Of a stretch of DNA of 64,000 bases, positions 1-8,296 are shown in pieces. The notes beneath the pieces are model-generated. The model was not told where the DNA came from and did not search any database. It worked only from the letters and a program-made list of their open reading frames with translations. The translations under genes and the position numbers were made by a program. The stretch's first letter is position 1; each line of letters begins with the position of its first letter. The stretch is from UBA1765 sp045615885 (GTDB taxonomy: Bacteria; Fibrobacterota; Fibrobacteria; Fibrobacterales; Fibrobacteraceae). The stretch spans positions 1 to 64,000 of the forward strand of contig JAZLFR010000069.1 of the NCBI GenBank assembly GCA_045615885.1, given 5' to 3'.

Positions 1-141
1 GAAATGGTGACCCCGGGTGACACTGTGACCATCCACGTGGACCTCATCGCCCCGATCGCCATGGAAAAGCAGCTCCGCTTCGCAATCCGCGAAGGTGGCC
101 GTACCGTTGGCGCAGGCTCCGTAACAGAAATCATCAAGTAA
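1..141 (+). CDS. tuf: Elongation factor Tu, C-terminal end (partial)
   Basis: The first 46 codons in frame 1 read as the C-terminal beta-barrel of EF-Tu, including VTPGDTVTIHVDLI and the terminal block FAIREGGRTVGAGSVTEII followed by a stop. EF-Tu delivers aminoacyl-tRNA to the ribosome as a GTP complex. The GTPase and middle domains lie upstream of the window. The stop codon overlaps the Shine-Dalgarno sequence of rpsJ (TAAGGA), so tuf and the S10 genes are very likely cotranscribed. Confidence 0.97.
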   Translation, partial: EMVTPGDTVTIHVDLIAPIAMEKQLRFAIREGGRTVGAGSVTEIIK

Positions 142-150
142 GGAATAATC

Positions 151-459
151 ATGGCTGGTGAACGCATTCGTATTCGCTTGAAGAGCTTCGATCATCGTAT
201 GATCGACCGCTCTACTCAAGACATTGTGAATACTGCCAAGAACACCGGTGCTCGCGTAGCGGGCCCGATCCCTCTCCCGACAAAGATTCAGAAGTACACC
301 GTGCTTCGTTCCCCGCACATCGACAAGACGTCTCGTGAACAGTTTGAATCTCGCACTCACAAACGCTTGATTGATATTCTGGATGCCACTCCGCAGACAG
401 TTGACAATCTCATGAAACTCGACTTGCCGGCTGGTGTCGAAGTAGATATTAAGGTCTAA
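151..459 (+). CDS. rpsJ: 30S ribosomal protein S10
   Basis: This 102-residue protein has the normal S10 length and pattern, including LKSFDHRMID near the N-terminus and the loop GPIPLPTKI. S10 sits in the 30S head and in many bacteria also joins NusB in antitermination. AGGA at 141-144 is the ribosome binding site and overlaps the tuf stop. It is the first gene of the S10-like block; rplC follows after 4 nt, preceded by AAGG at 451-454. Confidence 0.98.
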   Translation: MAGERIRIRLKSFDHRMIDRSTQDIVNTAKNTGARVAGPIPLPTKIQKYTVLRSPHIDKTSREQFESRTHKRLIDILDATPQTVDNLMKLDLPAGVEVDIKV

Positions 460-463
460 TAAA

Positions 464-1084
464 ATGAACGGTATTCTTGCAAAGAAGCTGGGCATGACCC
501 AAATTTTCACGGACGAAGGCGAATGCGTCCCAGTGACGGTTCTCGAAGCTGGTCCGTGCGTGGTTGTTGCTCACAGAACAGAAGAAAAAGAAGGTTATAC
601 CGCTGTTCAGGTCGGTTTCGGCCTCAAGAAGGAACAGCGTACTAACAAGGCTGAACTCGGTCACTTCAAGAAGGCTGGTGTTGCTCCATGTGCTGAACTC
701 GTCGAATTCGACGTAGAAGACTTGGCAAACTGGCCGGTTGGTAAGGAATTCGGCGCTGCTGAATTCGCAGCCGACGTTAAGTCTGTAAATGTTTCCGGTA
801 TCTCCAAGGGTCACGGTTTCGCAGGTGGCATCAAGCGTTATGGCTTCCACAGCGGTCCGCGCTCCCACGGTACTCATAACATGCGCGAACCGGGCGGTCT
901 TTCCGCTCACTCTTACCCAGGTCGTGTTTTCCCGGGCAAGCGCATGCCGGGTCACTATGGTAACAAGAAGGTTACCGTGAAGAACCTCCAGATCGTTAAA
1001 GTTGATGGCGATCGCAACCTGCTCTTCATCCGCGGCGCTGTCCCGGGTCCGAAGAACGGCATCATCGTAGTGAGGAAAGGCTAA
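464..1084 (+). CDS. rplC: 50S ribosomal protein L3
   Basis: This 206-residue protein opens with the typical L3 start NGILAKKLGMTQIF and carries the central GPRSHGTHN and PGRVFPGKRMPG region, which reaches toward the peptidyl-transferase centre. L3 is an early 50S assembly protein. The stop shares its last base with the rplD start (TAATG at 1082-1086), so translation of the two genes is probably coupled. A long open frame on the opposite strand is a codon-bias artefact. Confidence 0.98.
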   Translation: MNGILAKKLGMTQIFTDEGECVPVTVLEAGPCVVVAHRTEEKEGYTAVQVGFGLKKEQRTNKAELGHFKKAGVAPCAELVEFDVEDLANWPVGKEFGAAEFAADVKSVNVSGISKGHGFAGGIKRYGFHSGPRSHGTHNMREPGGLSAHSYPGRVFPGKRMPGHYGNKKVTVKNLQIVKVDGDRNLLFIRGAVPGPKNGIIVVRKG

Positions 1085-1704
1085 TGGCAACTGCAAAACT
1101 TTACACTGCTACAGGCGATTTTAAGGAAGATCTCGCACTTCCAGCCGTCTTTGACACTGTCGTCAACAAGGTGTGCATTTATCTCCATATCAAGGCTATC
1201 TTGAACAACCGTCGTCAGGGCACTGCCCAGACGAAGACCCGTTCCCAGGTGAGCGGTGGTACAACAAAGCCTTGGAAGCAAAAGGGCACTGGTCGCGCTC
1301 GTTCTGGTCAGAATACTTCTCCAGTATGGGTTCGCGGTAACAAGGCTCACGGTCCGAAGTCCCATGATTACTTCGAAAAGGTGAACAAGAAGGTTAAGCA
1401 GCTCGCTTTCCATTCTGCTCTCGCTGCAAAGGCTCTCGAAGGCAAGGTTTCTGTATTTGAAACCCTCGCATTCGAAGCTCCGAAGACCAAGGATTTCCTC
1501 TCCGTATTCTCCAAGTCTGGCATTGAACAGCGCAATGTGTTGCTCGTTGTTAGCGAAAAGGACACAAACCTCGTCGCTTCTTCCAACAACCTCCCATGGG
1601 TTCGTTCCGCTCGCGTCGCTGACGTGAACACCTACGATCTCATCCGTGCTAACAATGTCGTCGTCTCCAAGGCTGCACTTGCCGAACTCGAAGGTGGTCG
1701 CTAA
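1084..1704 (+). CDS. rplD: 50S ribosomal protein L4
   Basis: The protein has 206 residues with the L4 signature GTGRARSGQNTSPVWVRG in the loop that lines the exit tunnel, and AFHSALAAKA after it. In E. coli L4 also represses its own operon; no leader is in view here to test that. The start overlaps the rplC stop by one base, and the stop overlaps the rplW start at 1704 in the same way. Confidence 0.97.
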   Translation: MATAKLYTATGDFKEDLALPAVFDTVVNKVCIYLHIKAILNNRRQGTAQTKTRSQVSGGTTKPWKQKGTGRARSGQNTSPVWVRGNKAHGPKSHDYFEKVNKKVKQLAFHSALAAKALEGKVSVFETLAFEAPKTKDFLSVFSKSGIEQRNVLLVVSEKDTNLVASSNNLPWVRSARVADVNTYDLIRANNVVVSKAALAELEGGR

Positions 1705-2006
1705 TGAAAGAGATTCACGAAATTTTAGTTGCACCGCACATCACCGAAGCTTCTGCAAAGAACATGGTTGATGTACGCACTGGTGTACGCACATATGTAT
1801 TTGAAGTAGCATTGAAGGCTTCCAAGGAAGAAATCAAGGCTGCCATTGAAAAGCGCTACGAAGTTAAGGTTGACTCTGTTAACACATTGATCAACCGTGG
1901 CAAGATCAAGCGCGTCCGTTTGGTTGCAGGCAAGAAGTCCAACTGGAAGAAGGCCTACATCACATTGAAAGCCGGCCAGAAGATTGCCGAACTTGAAGGA
2001 GTCTAA
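1704..2006 (+). CDS. rplW: 50S ribosomal protein L23
   Basis: This 100-residue protein shows the L23 core: HEILVAPHITEASAKNM, the YVFEVALKASKEEIK helix region and GKIKRVR. L23 sits at the tunnel exit and is the docking site for trigger factor, which is also encoded in this window (19,538). The start overlaps the rplD stop by one base. rplB follows 2 nt after the stop, so the S10-type gene order L3-L4-L23-L2 is intact. Confidence 0.97.
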   Translation: MKEIHEILVAPHITEASAKNMVDVRTGVRTYVFEVALKASKEEIKAAIEKRYEVKVDSVNTLINRGKIKRVRLVAGKKSNWKKAYITLKAGQKIAELEGV

Positions 2007-2008
2007 TC

Positions 2009-2839
2009 ATGGCATTGAAATCATATCGCCCGATTACCCCGACTCTTCGCTACAAGCAAGTCAGCGATAAGAAAGAAATTACAGCTCAAGAGCCGTTCAA
2101 GCCGCTTACCGAAGGCATCAAGCGCAGCTCTGGCCGTAACAACCTCGGTCGCATCACTTCCCGCCGTCGCGGTGGTGGTCACAAGAGACTCTATCGTATC
2201 ATCGACTTCAAGCGCCAGTCCGAACTCTCTGCTGTTGTTGAAACTATCGAATACGATCCGAACCGTACAGCTCGCATCGCTCTCGTAAAGTTCGAAAACG
2301 GCAAGCATGCCTACATCATCGCTCCGAACGGCGTCAAGGTTGGCGACGTTCTCACTGCTGGTGAAAAGGCTGAATTCAAGGTTGGTAACGCACTTCCGCT
2401 TCGCAACATCCCGCTCAACACGATCATTCACAACATCGAACTCAAGCCGGGCAAGGGCGCTCAGATCGCTCGCTCCGCTGGTGCCGGTGCAGAACTTGTT
2501 GCTAAGGATGGCAAGATGTGCCAGGTCCGTCTCCCGAGTGGTGAAGTTCGCTACATCTCCGAAGACGCTCTCGCAACAGTCGGTCAGGTTTCCAACATCG
2601 ACCACATGAACGAATCCTCCGGTTCCGCAGGTCGTTCTCGCTGGCTCGGTATCCGTCCTTCCGTCCGTGGTGTCGTTATGAACCCGGTTGACCACCCGCT
2701 CGGTGGTGGTGAAGGTCGTACCTCCGGTGGTCGTCACCCGGTTTCCCCATGGGGCAAGAACTGCAAGGGTGCTAAAACTCGTAACAACAAGCGTACTGAT
2801 AAGTTCATCGTACGTCGTCGCCAGAAGAAGAGGGCCTAA
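2009..2839 (+). CDS. rplB: 50S ribosomal protein L2
   Basis: The protein has 276 residues, normal for L2. It contains the conserved RNA-binding block with GRNNLGRITSRRRGGGHKR near residue 45 and the C-terminal segment MNPVDHPLGGGEGRTSGG with the invariant His needed near the peptidyl-transferase centre. L2 contacts 23S rRNA and helps join the subunits. It lies 3 nt ahead of rpsS. A 356-codon antisense frame over this gene and rpsS is not credible as a gene. Confidence 0.98.
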   Translation: MALKSYRPITPTLRYKQVSDKKEITAQEPFKPLTEGIKRSSGRNNLGRITSRRRGGGHKRLYRIIDFKRQSELSAVVETIEYDPNRTARIALVKFENGKHAYIIAPNGVKVGDVLTAGEKAEFKVGNALPLRNIPLNTIIHNIELKPGKGAQIARSAGAGAELVAKDGKMCQVRLPSGEVRYISEDALATVGQVSNIDHMNESSGSAGRSRWLGIRPSVRGVVMNPVDHPLGGGEGRTSGGRHPVSPWGKNCKGAKTRNNKRTDKFIVRRRQKKRA

Positions 2840-2842
2840 TTC

Positions 2843-3118
2843 ATGTCCAGATCCCTTAAGAAAGGTGCTTTCGTGGATTCCCACGTTCTTAAAAAAGCCC
2901 AGGAAATGGCTGGCTCTGACAAGAAGCAGGCCATCAAGACCTGGTCCCGTCGTTCCACTATCATTCCTGATATGGTCGGACTTACTTTCTCCGTTTACAA
3001 CGGTAAGCAGTTCGTTCCGGTTTATGTTACCGAAAACATGGTCGGTCATAAGCTTGGCGAATTTTCTCCGACTCGTTTGTTCAAAGGTCATCGTAAGACT
3101 GAAACGGGAGGCAGATAA
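2843..3118 (+). CDS. rpsS: 30S ribosomal protein S19
   Basis: This 91-residue protein matches S19 from end to end, starting SRSLKKGAFVDSHVLKK and ending with the GEFSPTRLFKGH block typical of the family. S19 is in the 30S head and forms a complex with S13, encoded downstream at 10,650. Its stop shares one base with the rplV start at 3118, again suggesting coupled translation. Confidence 0.98.
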   Translation: MSRSLKKGAFVDSHVLKKAQEMAGSDKKQAIKTWSRRSTIIPDMVGLTFSVYNGKQFVPVYVTENMVGHKLGEFSPTRLFKGHRKTETGGR

Positions 3119-3474
3119 TGCAAGCTGTTGCTAAGGTAAAAAACGTCCGCTACGGCGTTCGCAAGCTTCGCCGCGTTGCTGATCTCGTTCGTGGAAAGTC
3201 TGTTGCTGAAGCTTTCGCAATGCTTTCCATCCTCCATACGCAGACCAAGGGCGCTCCGATTGTTGAAAATGTTTTGAAGTCTGCCGTTGCAAACTTCAAG
3301 CAGAAGTCTCCTGCAGCAGTTACTGCAGAAGAACTCAAGATCGCTGCTATCTATGCAGACGGTGCTACCATCATGAAGCGCATTCACCCGCGCTCCCAGG
3401 GTCGCGCATTCCGCATCGAAAAGCCGACTTCCCACTTGACCATCGTCGTTGCTAACGACACCGATAAGGAGTAA
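3118..3474 (+). CDS. rplV: 50S ribosomal protein L22
   Basis: The protein has 118 residues. The conserved RRVADLVRGKSVAEA region and the C-terminal beta-hairpin segment MKRIHPRSQGRAFRIEKPTS, which reaches into the exit tunnel where macrolide-resistance changes occur in other bacteria, are both present. The start overlaps the rpsS stop by one base and rpsC follows after 3 nt. Confidence 0.97.
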   Translation: MQAVAKVKNVRYGVRKLRRVADLVRGKSVAEAFAMLSILHTQTKGAPIVENVLKSAVANFKQKSPAAVTAEELKIAAIYADGATIMKRIHPRSQGRAFRIEKPTSHLTIVVANDTDKE

Positions 3475-3477
3475 ATC

Positions 3478-4137
3478 ATGGGTCAGAAAACTCATCCGAA
3501 CGGTCTTCGCGTTGGTGTCATCAGAGGATGGCAGTCCAAGTGGTATGCAGAAGACAAGTTTGCTGATTTGCTTTACGAAGACATCGTTCTTCGTCGCTAC
3601 TTGATGAAGCGCTTCGAACATGCTTCCCTTTCCAAGGTTGGCATCGAACGCACTGCAAAGAAAGTTAATGTAAACCTTTTCACAGCTCGCCCGGGCATCG
3701 TTATCGGTAAAAAGGGCGAAGAATTGGAACGTCTTAAGGGCGAACTCCAGTTCCTCACTGGAAAGGATTGCTATATTAACGTCCACGAAATCAAGCGTCC
3801 AGAAACAGATGCCAAGTTGACCGCTGAAAACATCGCTCGTCAGCTTGAAAAGCGTATCTCTTTCCGCCGTGCTATGAAGCGTGCTATCCAGTCCGCTATG
3901 CGCATGGGCGTTGAAGGTATCAAGATTCAATGCGGTGGCCGCCTCGGCGGTGCTGAAATTGCCCGTGTTGAAAAGTACGCTGAAGGTCGCGTGCCACTGC
4001 ACACACTTCGTGCTGACATCGACTATGCAACTGCGATCGCAAAGACCGTTTATGGTGCCATCGGTATTAAGGTGTGGATCATGCACGGTGAAAAGATCGG
4101 TAAGGACGTGATGTCCGACACCAAGAGAGAGAAATAA
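3478..4137 (+). CDS. rpsC: 30S ribosomal protein S3
   Basis: This 219-residue protein has the S3 opening GQKTHPNGLRVG, a KH domain with GIVIGKKGEELERLK near residues 75-90, and the C-terminal GRLGGAEIAR motif. S3 lines the mRNA entry tunnel and takes part in ribosomal helicase activity. It is followed after 3 nt by rplP, the usual neighbour. Confidence 0.98.
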   Translation: MGQKTHPNGLRVGVIRGWQSKWYAEDKFADLLYEDIVLRRYLMKRFEHASLSKVGIERTAKKVNVNLFTARPGIVIGKKGEELERLKGELQFLTGKDCYINVHEIKRPETDAKLTAENIARQLEKRISFRRAMKRAIQSAMRMGVEGIKIQCGGRLGGAEIARVEKYAEGRVPLHTLRADIDYATAIAKTVYGAIGIKVWIMHGEKIGKDVMSDTKREK

Positions 4138-4140
4138 GCT

Positions 4141-4554
4141 ATGCTGAGTCCTAAAAGAACAAAACATCGTAAGCAGATGAAAGGCCGCATGAAGGGCGTT
4201 GCCACTCGTGGTAACTACCTCGCCTTTGGTGAATTCGGTATCCAGGCTTTGGAAAAATGCTGGCTCACAGCTCGTCAGATCGAAGCAGCCCGTATCGCTA
4301 TGACTCGTAAGATCAAGCGCGGCGGTCGTGTTTGGATTCGCGTTTTCCCTGACAAGCCGATTACAAGACACCCGGCTGAAGCCCGTATGGGTAAAGGTAA
4401 GGGCGCAGTTGAATTCTGGGCAGCAGTGATCCTCCCAGGCCGCATCATTTTCGAAATGGGCGGTGTAGAAAAGGATCTTGCTGTGGAAGCACTCCAGGTT
4501 GCAGCCCAGAAACTTCCGCTTAAAGTCAAGATTATTGAAGCTTCGGAGATCTAA
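4141..4554 (+). CDS. rplP: 50S ribosomal protein L16
   Basis: The protein has 137 residues and begins LSPKRTKHRKQMKGRMKG, with GRVWIRVFPDKPITRHPAEARMGKGKG split across its middle, all typical of L16. L16 binds near the A-site tRNA elbow in the 50S subunit and is needed for late 50S assembly. Its stop overlaps the rpmC start by one base at 4554. Confidence 0.98.
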   Translation: MLSPKRTKHRKQMKGRMKGVATRGNYLAFGEFGIQALEKCWLTARQIEAARIAMTRKIKRGGRVWIRVFPDKPITRHPAEARMGKGKGAVEFWAAVILPGRIIFEMGGVEKDLAVEALQVAAQKLPLKVKIIEASEI

Positions 4555-4745
4555 TGAAAGCTCGTGAATTGAAAGAATTGGGTAATGACCAGCTTCAGGA
4601 AAAGCTTGCCCAGCTGAATCTCGACCTGTATAACTTCCGCGTTGCCGCTAAGACCGGCACGTTGGAAAAACCGACAATGATTCGCGCAACCCGCAAGGAC
4701 ATTGCACGCATCAAGACCATCCTTACTGAAAGAGCTAAGGCATAA
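4554..4745 (+). CDS. rpmC: 50S ribosomal protein L29
   Basis: This 63-residue protein shows the L29 pattern: MKARELKEL at the start, a helical LNLDLYNFRVAAKTG stretch and the RATRKDIARIKTIL helix. L29 sits beside L23 at the tunnel exit. It starts on the last base of the rplP stop and is followed by rpsQ with a clear ribosome binding site in the 16-nt gap. Confidence 0.95.
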   Translation: MKARELKELGNDQLQEKLAQLNLDLYNFRVAAKTGTLEKPTMIRATRKDIARIKTILTERAKA

Positions 4746-4761
4746 GCCGGCAGGAGCAGAT

Positions 4762-5016
4762 ATGGATAGAAATTTGCGTAAGGTAAGACAGGGTATTGTC
4801 TTCTCTAGCAAGATGGACAAGACGATTACAGTTGTGGTTGAAAACCGCAAGCGTCACCCGATGTACAACAAAATTATGACTACAACTAAGAAGCTCAAGG
4901 CTCATGACGAAAATAATGAAGCCGGCGAAGGCGACTTGGTTGAAATCATGGAAACACGTCCACTCTCTGCAACAAAGCGCTGGCGCCTTGTTCGCATTGT
5001 GGAAAAGAAGAAATAA
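4762..5016 (+). CDS. rpsQ: 30S ribosomal protein S17
   Basis: An in-frame upstream start exists inside rpmC (4702), but the ATG at 4762 has AGGAGC (4752-4757) just ahead and gives an 84-residue protein that begins MDRNLRKVRQGIV, matching S17 length. The family features KMDKTITVVVENRKRHPMYNK and the ETRPLSATKRWRLV strand are present. S17 is a primary 16S rRNA-binding assembly protein. rplN follows after 21 nt. Confidence 0.97.
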   Translation: MDRNLRKVRQGIVFSSKMDKTITVVVENRKRHPMYNKIMTTTKKLKAHDENNEAGEGDLVEIMETRPLSATKRWRLVRIVEKKK

Positions 5017-5037
5017 TTTCTTTGGAGTAAGGCGAAT

Positions 5038-5406
5038 ATGATTCAAGAAGAAACCAGACTCGTCGTGGCAGATAACAGTGGTGCCAAGGAAGTCGCCTGC
5101 ATCCGTGTTTTGGGCGGAAGTAATCGTCGCTATGCAAGCATTGGCGACGTTATCAAGGTAGCAGTTAAAGACGCTATCCCCCAGAGCAAGGTGAAGAAGG
5201 GTTCCGTTGCTGACGCTGTAGTAGTCCGCACACGCAAGGAAATCAACCGTAAAGACGGTTCCTTGATTCGTTTCTCGGATAACGCCGTTGTCCTCGTCAA
5301 CAAGGACGGCGAACCGCGTGGAACACGTATTTTTGGACCCGTTGCTCGCGAATTGCGCGACAAGAAATTTATGAAGATCATCTCCCTTGCCCCTGAGGTT
5401 CTCTAA
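5038..5406 (+). CDS. rplN: 50S ribosomal protein L14
   Basis: The 122-residue protein is a complete L14: MIQEETRLVVADNSGAKE at the start, the RRYASIGDVIKVAVKDAIP block and the RGTRIFGPVARELR segment. L14 lies at the subunit interface and is the binding site of the silencing factor RsfS. It opens the spc-type part of the cluster. Its stop shares a base with rplX at 5406. Confidence 0.98.
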   Translation: MIQEETRLVVADNSGAKEVACIRVLGGSNRRYASIGDVIKVAVKDAIPQSKVKKGSVADAVVVRTRKEINRKDGSLIRFSDNAVVLVNKDGEPRGTRIFGPVARELRDKKFMKIISLAPEVL

Positions 5407-5711
5407 TGGCAATGATTAAGAAGAATGATAACGTAAAGGTGATTGCTGGTGCCGCCAAGGGTAAGACTGGCACTGTAATCAGCGTGGATCCGAAGGCCGG
5501 TAAGGTTGTAGTGAGCGGTGTAAATGTTTGCAAGCGCCACGAAAAGCCGAGCCGTACCAACCAGGCTGGCGGAATCATCGACAAGGAAATGCCGATCGAC
5601 GTTTCTAACGTGATGCTTTTGGAAGGCTCTACTCCGGTTCGCACTCGCCGTGTGAAGGAAGCTGGTAAGAAGAGCGTTCGTGTTAGCGTTAAAACCGGTA
5701 AGGCTGTTTGA
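5406..5711 (+). CDS. rplX: 50S ribosomal protein L24
   Basis: This 101-residue protein has the KOW motif (KNDNVKVIAGAAKGKTGTV) followed by NVCKRHEKPSRTNQAGGI, as expected for L24, one of the two initiators of 50S assembly. The start overlaps the rplN stop by one base. It ends in a TGA, unlike most genes around it, which end in TAA. Confidence 0.97.
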   Translation: MAMIKKNDNVKVIAGAAKGKTGTVISVDPKAGKVVVSGVNVCKRHEKPSRTNQAGGIIDKEMPIDVSNVMLLEGSTPVRTRRVKEAGKKSVRVSVKTGKAV

Positions 5712-5719
5712 GGTTTAAC

Positions 5720-6259
5720 ATGAATTGCATGCAGCAACTTTATAATGAAAAGGTGGCTCCGGCACTGCAGGAACGTTTCGGTTACGAAAATGTAATGCAG
5801 ATTCCGCGCTTGAAGAAGATCGTCATTAACATGGGCGTTGGCGATGCCGCTAGCAACCGTAAGATTCTTGACGAAGCTGTGGACACTCTTACCGCAATTT
5901 CTGGCCAGAAGGCTGTAGTTACCACTGCTAAGAAGGCTATCTCCAACTTTAAGCTCCGCGAAGGTATGGGCATTGGTGCCAAGGTTACCCTCCACGGTGC
6001 TAACATGTGGGATTTCCTCTATCGCTTCGTAAACATCTCTCTCCCGCGTGTACGTGACTTCCGTGGTCTTGCACGTCGTGGCTTCGATGGTCGTGGCAAT
6101 TTTACTCTCGGTATCAAGGAACAGACAATCTTCGTCGAAATTGATATCGACAAAGTAGCTCACACTTTCGGTATGGACATTTCCTTCGTAACTTCTGCTA
6201 ACACAGATGAAGAAGGTCGTGCCCTTCTCGAAACTCTTGGACTCCCGTTCAGAAAGTAA
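5720..6259 (+). CDS. rplE: 50S ribosomal protein L5
   Basis: The chosen ATG at 5720 follows AGGT (5711-5714) and gives 179 residues, the usual L5 length; an upstream TTG at 5708 overlaps rplX and is less likely, and an ATG at 5729 is possible. L5 features include PRLKKIVINMGVG, the ISGQKAVVTTAKKAISNFKLR split over residues 65-85, and FGMDISFVT near the end. L5 binds 5S rRNA and the P-site tRNA. Confidence 0.96.
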   Translation: MNCMQQLYNEKVAPALQERFGYENVMQIPRLKKIVINMGVGDAASNRKILDEAVDTLTAISGQKAVVTTAKKAISNFKLREGMGIGAKVTLHGANMWDFLYRFVNISLPRVRDFRGLARRGFDGRGNFTLGIKEQTIFVEIDIDKVAHTFGMDISFVTSANTDEEGRALLETLGLPFRK

Positions 6260-6268
6260 GGTAATACC

Positions 6269-6454
6269 ATGGCAAGCACAAGAATGATTGAAAAATGCAA
6301 GCGTACTCCGAAGTTCACAGTTCGTGGGTACAATCGTTGCAAGCGTTGCGGCCGTCCGCACGCCTTTATGCGCCGCTTTGGCCTTTGCCGTATTTGCTTC
6401 CGCGAAATGGCACTTGCTGGCGAAATCCCGGGTATCACCAAGTCCTCTTGGTAA
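6269..6454 (+). CDS. rpsZ: 30S ribosomal protein S14, zinc-binding short form
   Basis: The protein has only 61 residues, the length of the short S14 form. Four cysteines (C24, C27, C40, C43) in NRCKRCGRPHAFMRRFGLCRICFRE form the zinc ribbon that marks the C+ type. S14 sits in the 30S head next to S3 and S10. It lies in the usual place between L5 and S8. With the zinc-type L36 further on, the cluster uses zinc-dependent paralogs. Confidence 0.97.
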   Translation: MASTRMIEKCKRTPKFTVRGYNRCKRCGRPHAFMRRFGLCRICFREMALAGEIPGITKSSW

Positions 6455-6466
6455 GGAGTTCAAAAA

Positions 6467-6862
6467 ATGTCAATGACAGATCCAATTGCCGATATGCTTA
6501 CGCGCATTCGCAACGCTGCCGCTGCGAAACTGCCCGTAGTAGACATTCCTGCCAGCAACTTGAAACGTGAAATTGCACGCGTGTTGCAGGAAAAAGGTTT
6601 CATCAAGAAGTTCGTCGTCGTGGAAGATGGCAAGCAGGGCATCCTTAAGGTCCTTCTTCGCTACACGAAGGGCGTTTCCGCAATCCAGGGTATTCAACGT
6701 GTATCTACTCCAGGTCTTCGTCACTATGTTGACGTTGCCAAGTTGCCGCGCGTTCGTAGTGGCCTCGGTTATGCGATTATCTCCACTTCTCAAGGTGTGA
6801 TGACTGACCACGAAGCTCGCCAGCAGAATGTTGGCGGCGAAGTCATCGCCAAGGTCTGGTAA
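6467..6862 (+). CDS. rpsH: 30S ribosomal protein S8
   Basis: This 131-residue protein begins SMTDPIADMLTRIRNA and ends with GVMTDHEARQQNVGGEVIAKVW, both diagnostic of S8. S8 binds 16S helix 21 and in E. coli also represses the spc operon by binding its mRNA near rplE; that site was not tested here. A good binding site (AAGGAG at 6454-6459) precedes the ATG. Confidence 0.98.
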   Translation: MSMTDPIADMLTRIRNAAAAKLPVVDIPASNLKREIARVLQEKGFIKKFVVVEDGKQGILKVLLRYTKGVSAIQGIQRVSTPGLRHYVDVAKLPRVRSGLGYAIISTSQGVMTDHEARQQNVGGEVIAKVW

Positions 6863-6871
6863 GGGGTAAAG

Positions 6872-7411
6872 ATGTCTCGTATTGGAAAAGCTATTATCAA
6901 TATCCCAGCAGATGTAAAGGTTACCGTTAACGGCCAGAACATTCAGGTTGAAGGCAAGCTCGGTAAGCTCTCTGCTGACGTTCATGAATTGATTGCTATC
7001 AAGCTCGAAGGCAATGAACTTTCTTTCTCCCGTCCTAACGACCAGAAGTTCACTCGCGCAATTCATGGTACAACTCGCGCCCTCGTTGCAAACATGGTTG
7101 AAGGCGTCTCCAAGGGTTTCGAAAAGATTCTCGAAATCGTTGGCGTTGGCTACCGTGTAGAACAGAAGGGTAAAGACCTCAACCTCGTTCTCGGTTTCTC
7201 CCACCCGGTTATCTACAAGGCTCCGGAAGGCGTTGAACTGAAGGCTCTCGATCCGCTCAAGATCTCCATCAAGGGCGTTGACAAGCAGAAGGTTGGCCAG
7301 GCTGCAGCAGAAATTCGCAAGTACCGTCGTCCTGAACCGTATAAGGGCAAGGGCATTAAGTATGAAGGCGAAATTGTACGTCGCAAGCAAGGTAAGAAGA
7401 CAGGTAAATAA
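6872..7411 (+). CDS. rplF: 50S ribosomal protein L6
   Basis: The protein has 179 residues, normal for L6, with the start MSRIGKAIINIPADVKV and the C-terminal signature PEPYKGKGIKYEGEIVRRKQGK, which binds 23S rRNA near the sarcin-ricin loop. Two L6 repeats are expected and the length supports both. AGGGGTA sits just ahead of the ATG. Confidence 0.98.
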   Translation: MSRIGKAIINIPADVKVTVNGQNIQVEGKLGKLSADVHELIAIKLEGNELSFSRPNDQKFTRAIHGTTRALVANMVEGVSKGFEKILEIVGVGYRVEQKGKDLNLVLGFSHPVIYKAPEGVELKALDPLKISIKGVDKQKVGQAAAEIRKYRRPEPYKGKGIKYEGEIVRRKQGKKTGK

Positions 7412-7420
7412 GGGTAAGTT

Positions 7421-7792
7421 ATGACTGCTATTGCTAAGAAAAGATTCTTGTCTCGAATCGCACGCCATGAACGCGTCCGCAAGACTGTCAATGGTACTGC
7501 TGAACGTCCACGTTTGGCAGTGCGCCGTTCCCTTGCTCACATGGTTGCTCAGATTTTCGACGACCAAAACAACAAGTCCATCGCTCAGTTGTCTACCGCC
7601 TCCAAGGACTTCCAGTCCAAGTTCGGTGAATTGACCAAGAGCGAACAGAGCCGCAAGCTTGGTGGTTTGATTGCTGAACTTGCTAAGTCCAAGGGCATCA
7701 GCGCTGTGGTCTTCGACCGCGGTGGTAACATTTATCACGGCCGTATTCAGGCACTTGCAGAAGGTGCTCGTGAAGCCGGACTTGAATTCTAA
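7421..7792 (+). CDS. rplR: 50S ribosomal protein L18
   Basis: This 123-residue protein has an Arg/Lys-rich start, then RPRLAVRRSLAHMVAQIFDD and the C-terminal VVFDRGGNIYHGRIQALAEGAREAGLEF, all typical of L18. L18 carries 5S rRNA into the 50S subunit with L5. It is followed by rpsE after 10 nt. Confidence 0.98.
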   Translation: MTAIAKKRFLSRIARHERVRKTVNGTAERPRLAVRRSLAHMVAQIFDDQNNKSIAQLSTASKDFQSKFGELTKSEQSRKLGGLIAELAKSKGISAVVFDRGGNIYHGRIQALAEGAREAGLEF

Positions 7793-7802
7793 GAGGTACA
7801 CT

Positions 7803-8285
7803 GTGGAACGCGAAGCTCAAGTTTCTGAATTTGAAGATAAGGTTGTGCACATCAACCGTTGTGCAAAGACCGTTAAGGGCGGCCGTCGCATGTCCTTCAG
7901 CGCTCTTGTAGTTGTTGGTAACAAGAACGGCAAGATTGGTGTTGGTCTCGGCAAGGCTAAGGAAGTTTCCGAAGCTATCCGTAAGGGTACCGAAGCTGCT
8001 CAGCGCAACCTCATTGAGGTGACTATCCAGGATGGCACTATTTCTCACGATATCGAAGTGAAGTTCGGCGCAACCCGTCTTCTCTTGATGCCGGCTGCTC
8101 CGGGTACTGGCGTTATCGCTGGTGCTGCTGCACGTGCTGTTCTCGAACTCGCAGGTGTTCGTAACATCTTGACCAAGATTCACGGATCTTCCAATCCGAG
8201 TACCGTGGTCTATGCATGCATCGAAGGCCTTGTCGCTCAGAAGAATAAACAAGACTACGCTGCATTGCGTGGCGTAAACGCTTAA
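7803..8285 (+). CDS. rpsE: 30S ribosomal protein S5
   Basis: The frame is open upstream into rplR, but the real start is most likely the GTG at 7803, which has AAGAGGTA (7791-7798) just before it and gives a 160-residue S5. The family blocks VVHINRCAKTVKGGRRMSF and GVIAGAAARAVLELAGV are intact. S5 acts in decoding accuracy and mRNA entry. GTG starts are rare among the neighbours (also infA and rpsK). Confidence 0.96.
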   Translation: MEREAQVSEFEDKVVHINRCAKTVKGGRRMSFSALVVVGNKNGKIGVGLGKAKEVSEAIRKGTEAAQRNLIEVTIQDGTISHDIEVKFGATRLLLMPAAPGTGVIAGAAARAVLELAGVRNILTKIHGSSNPSTVVYACIEGLVAQKNKQDYAALRGVNA

Positions 8286-8296
8286 GGAGTAATACA

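Noticed and set aside
3088..4371. 427-codon minus-strand frame over rplV, rpsC and rplP
   Set aside because: Antisense to three ribosomal protein genes; codon-bias artefact.
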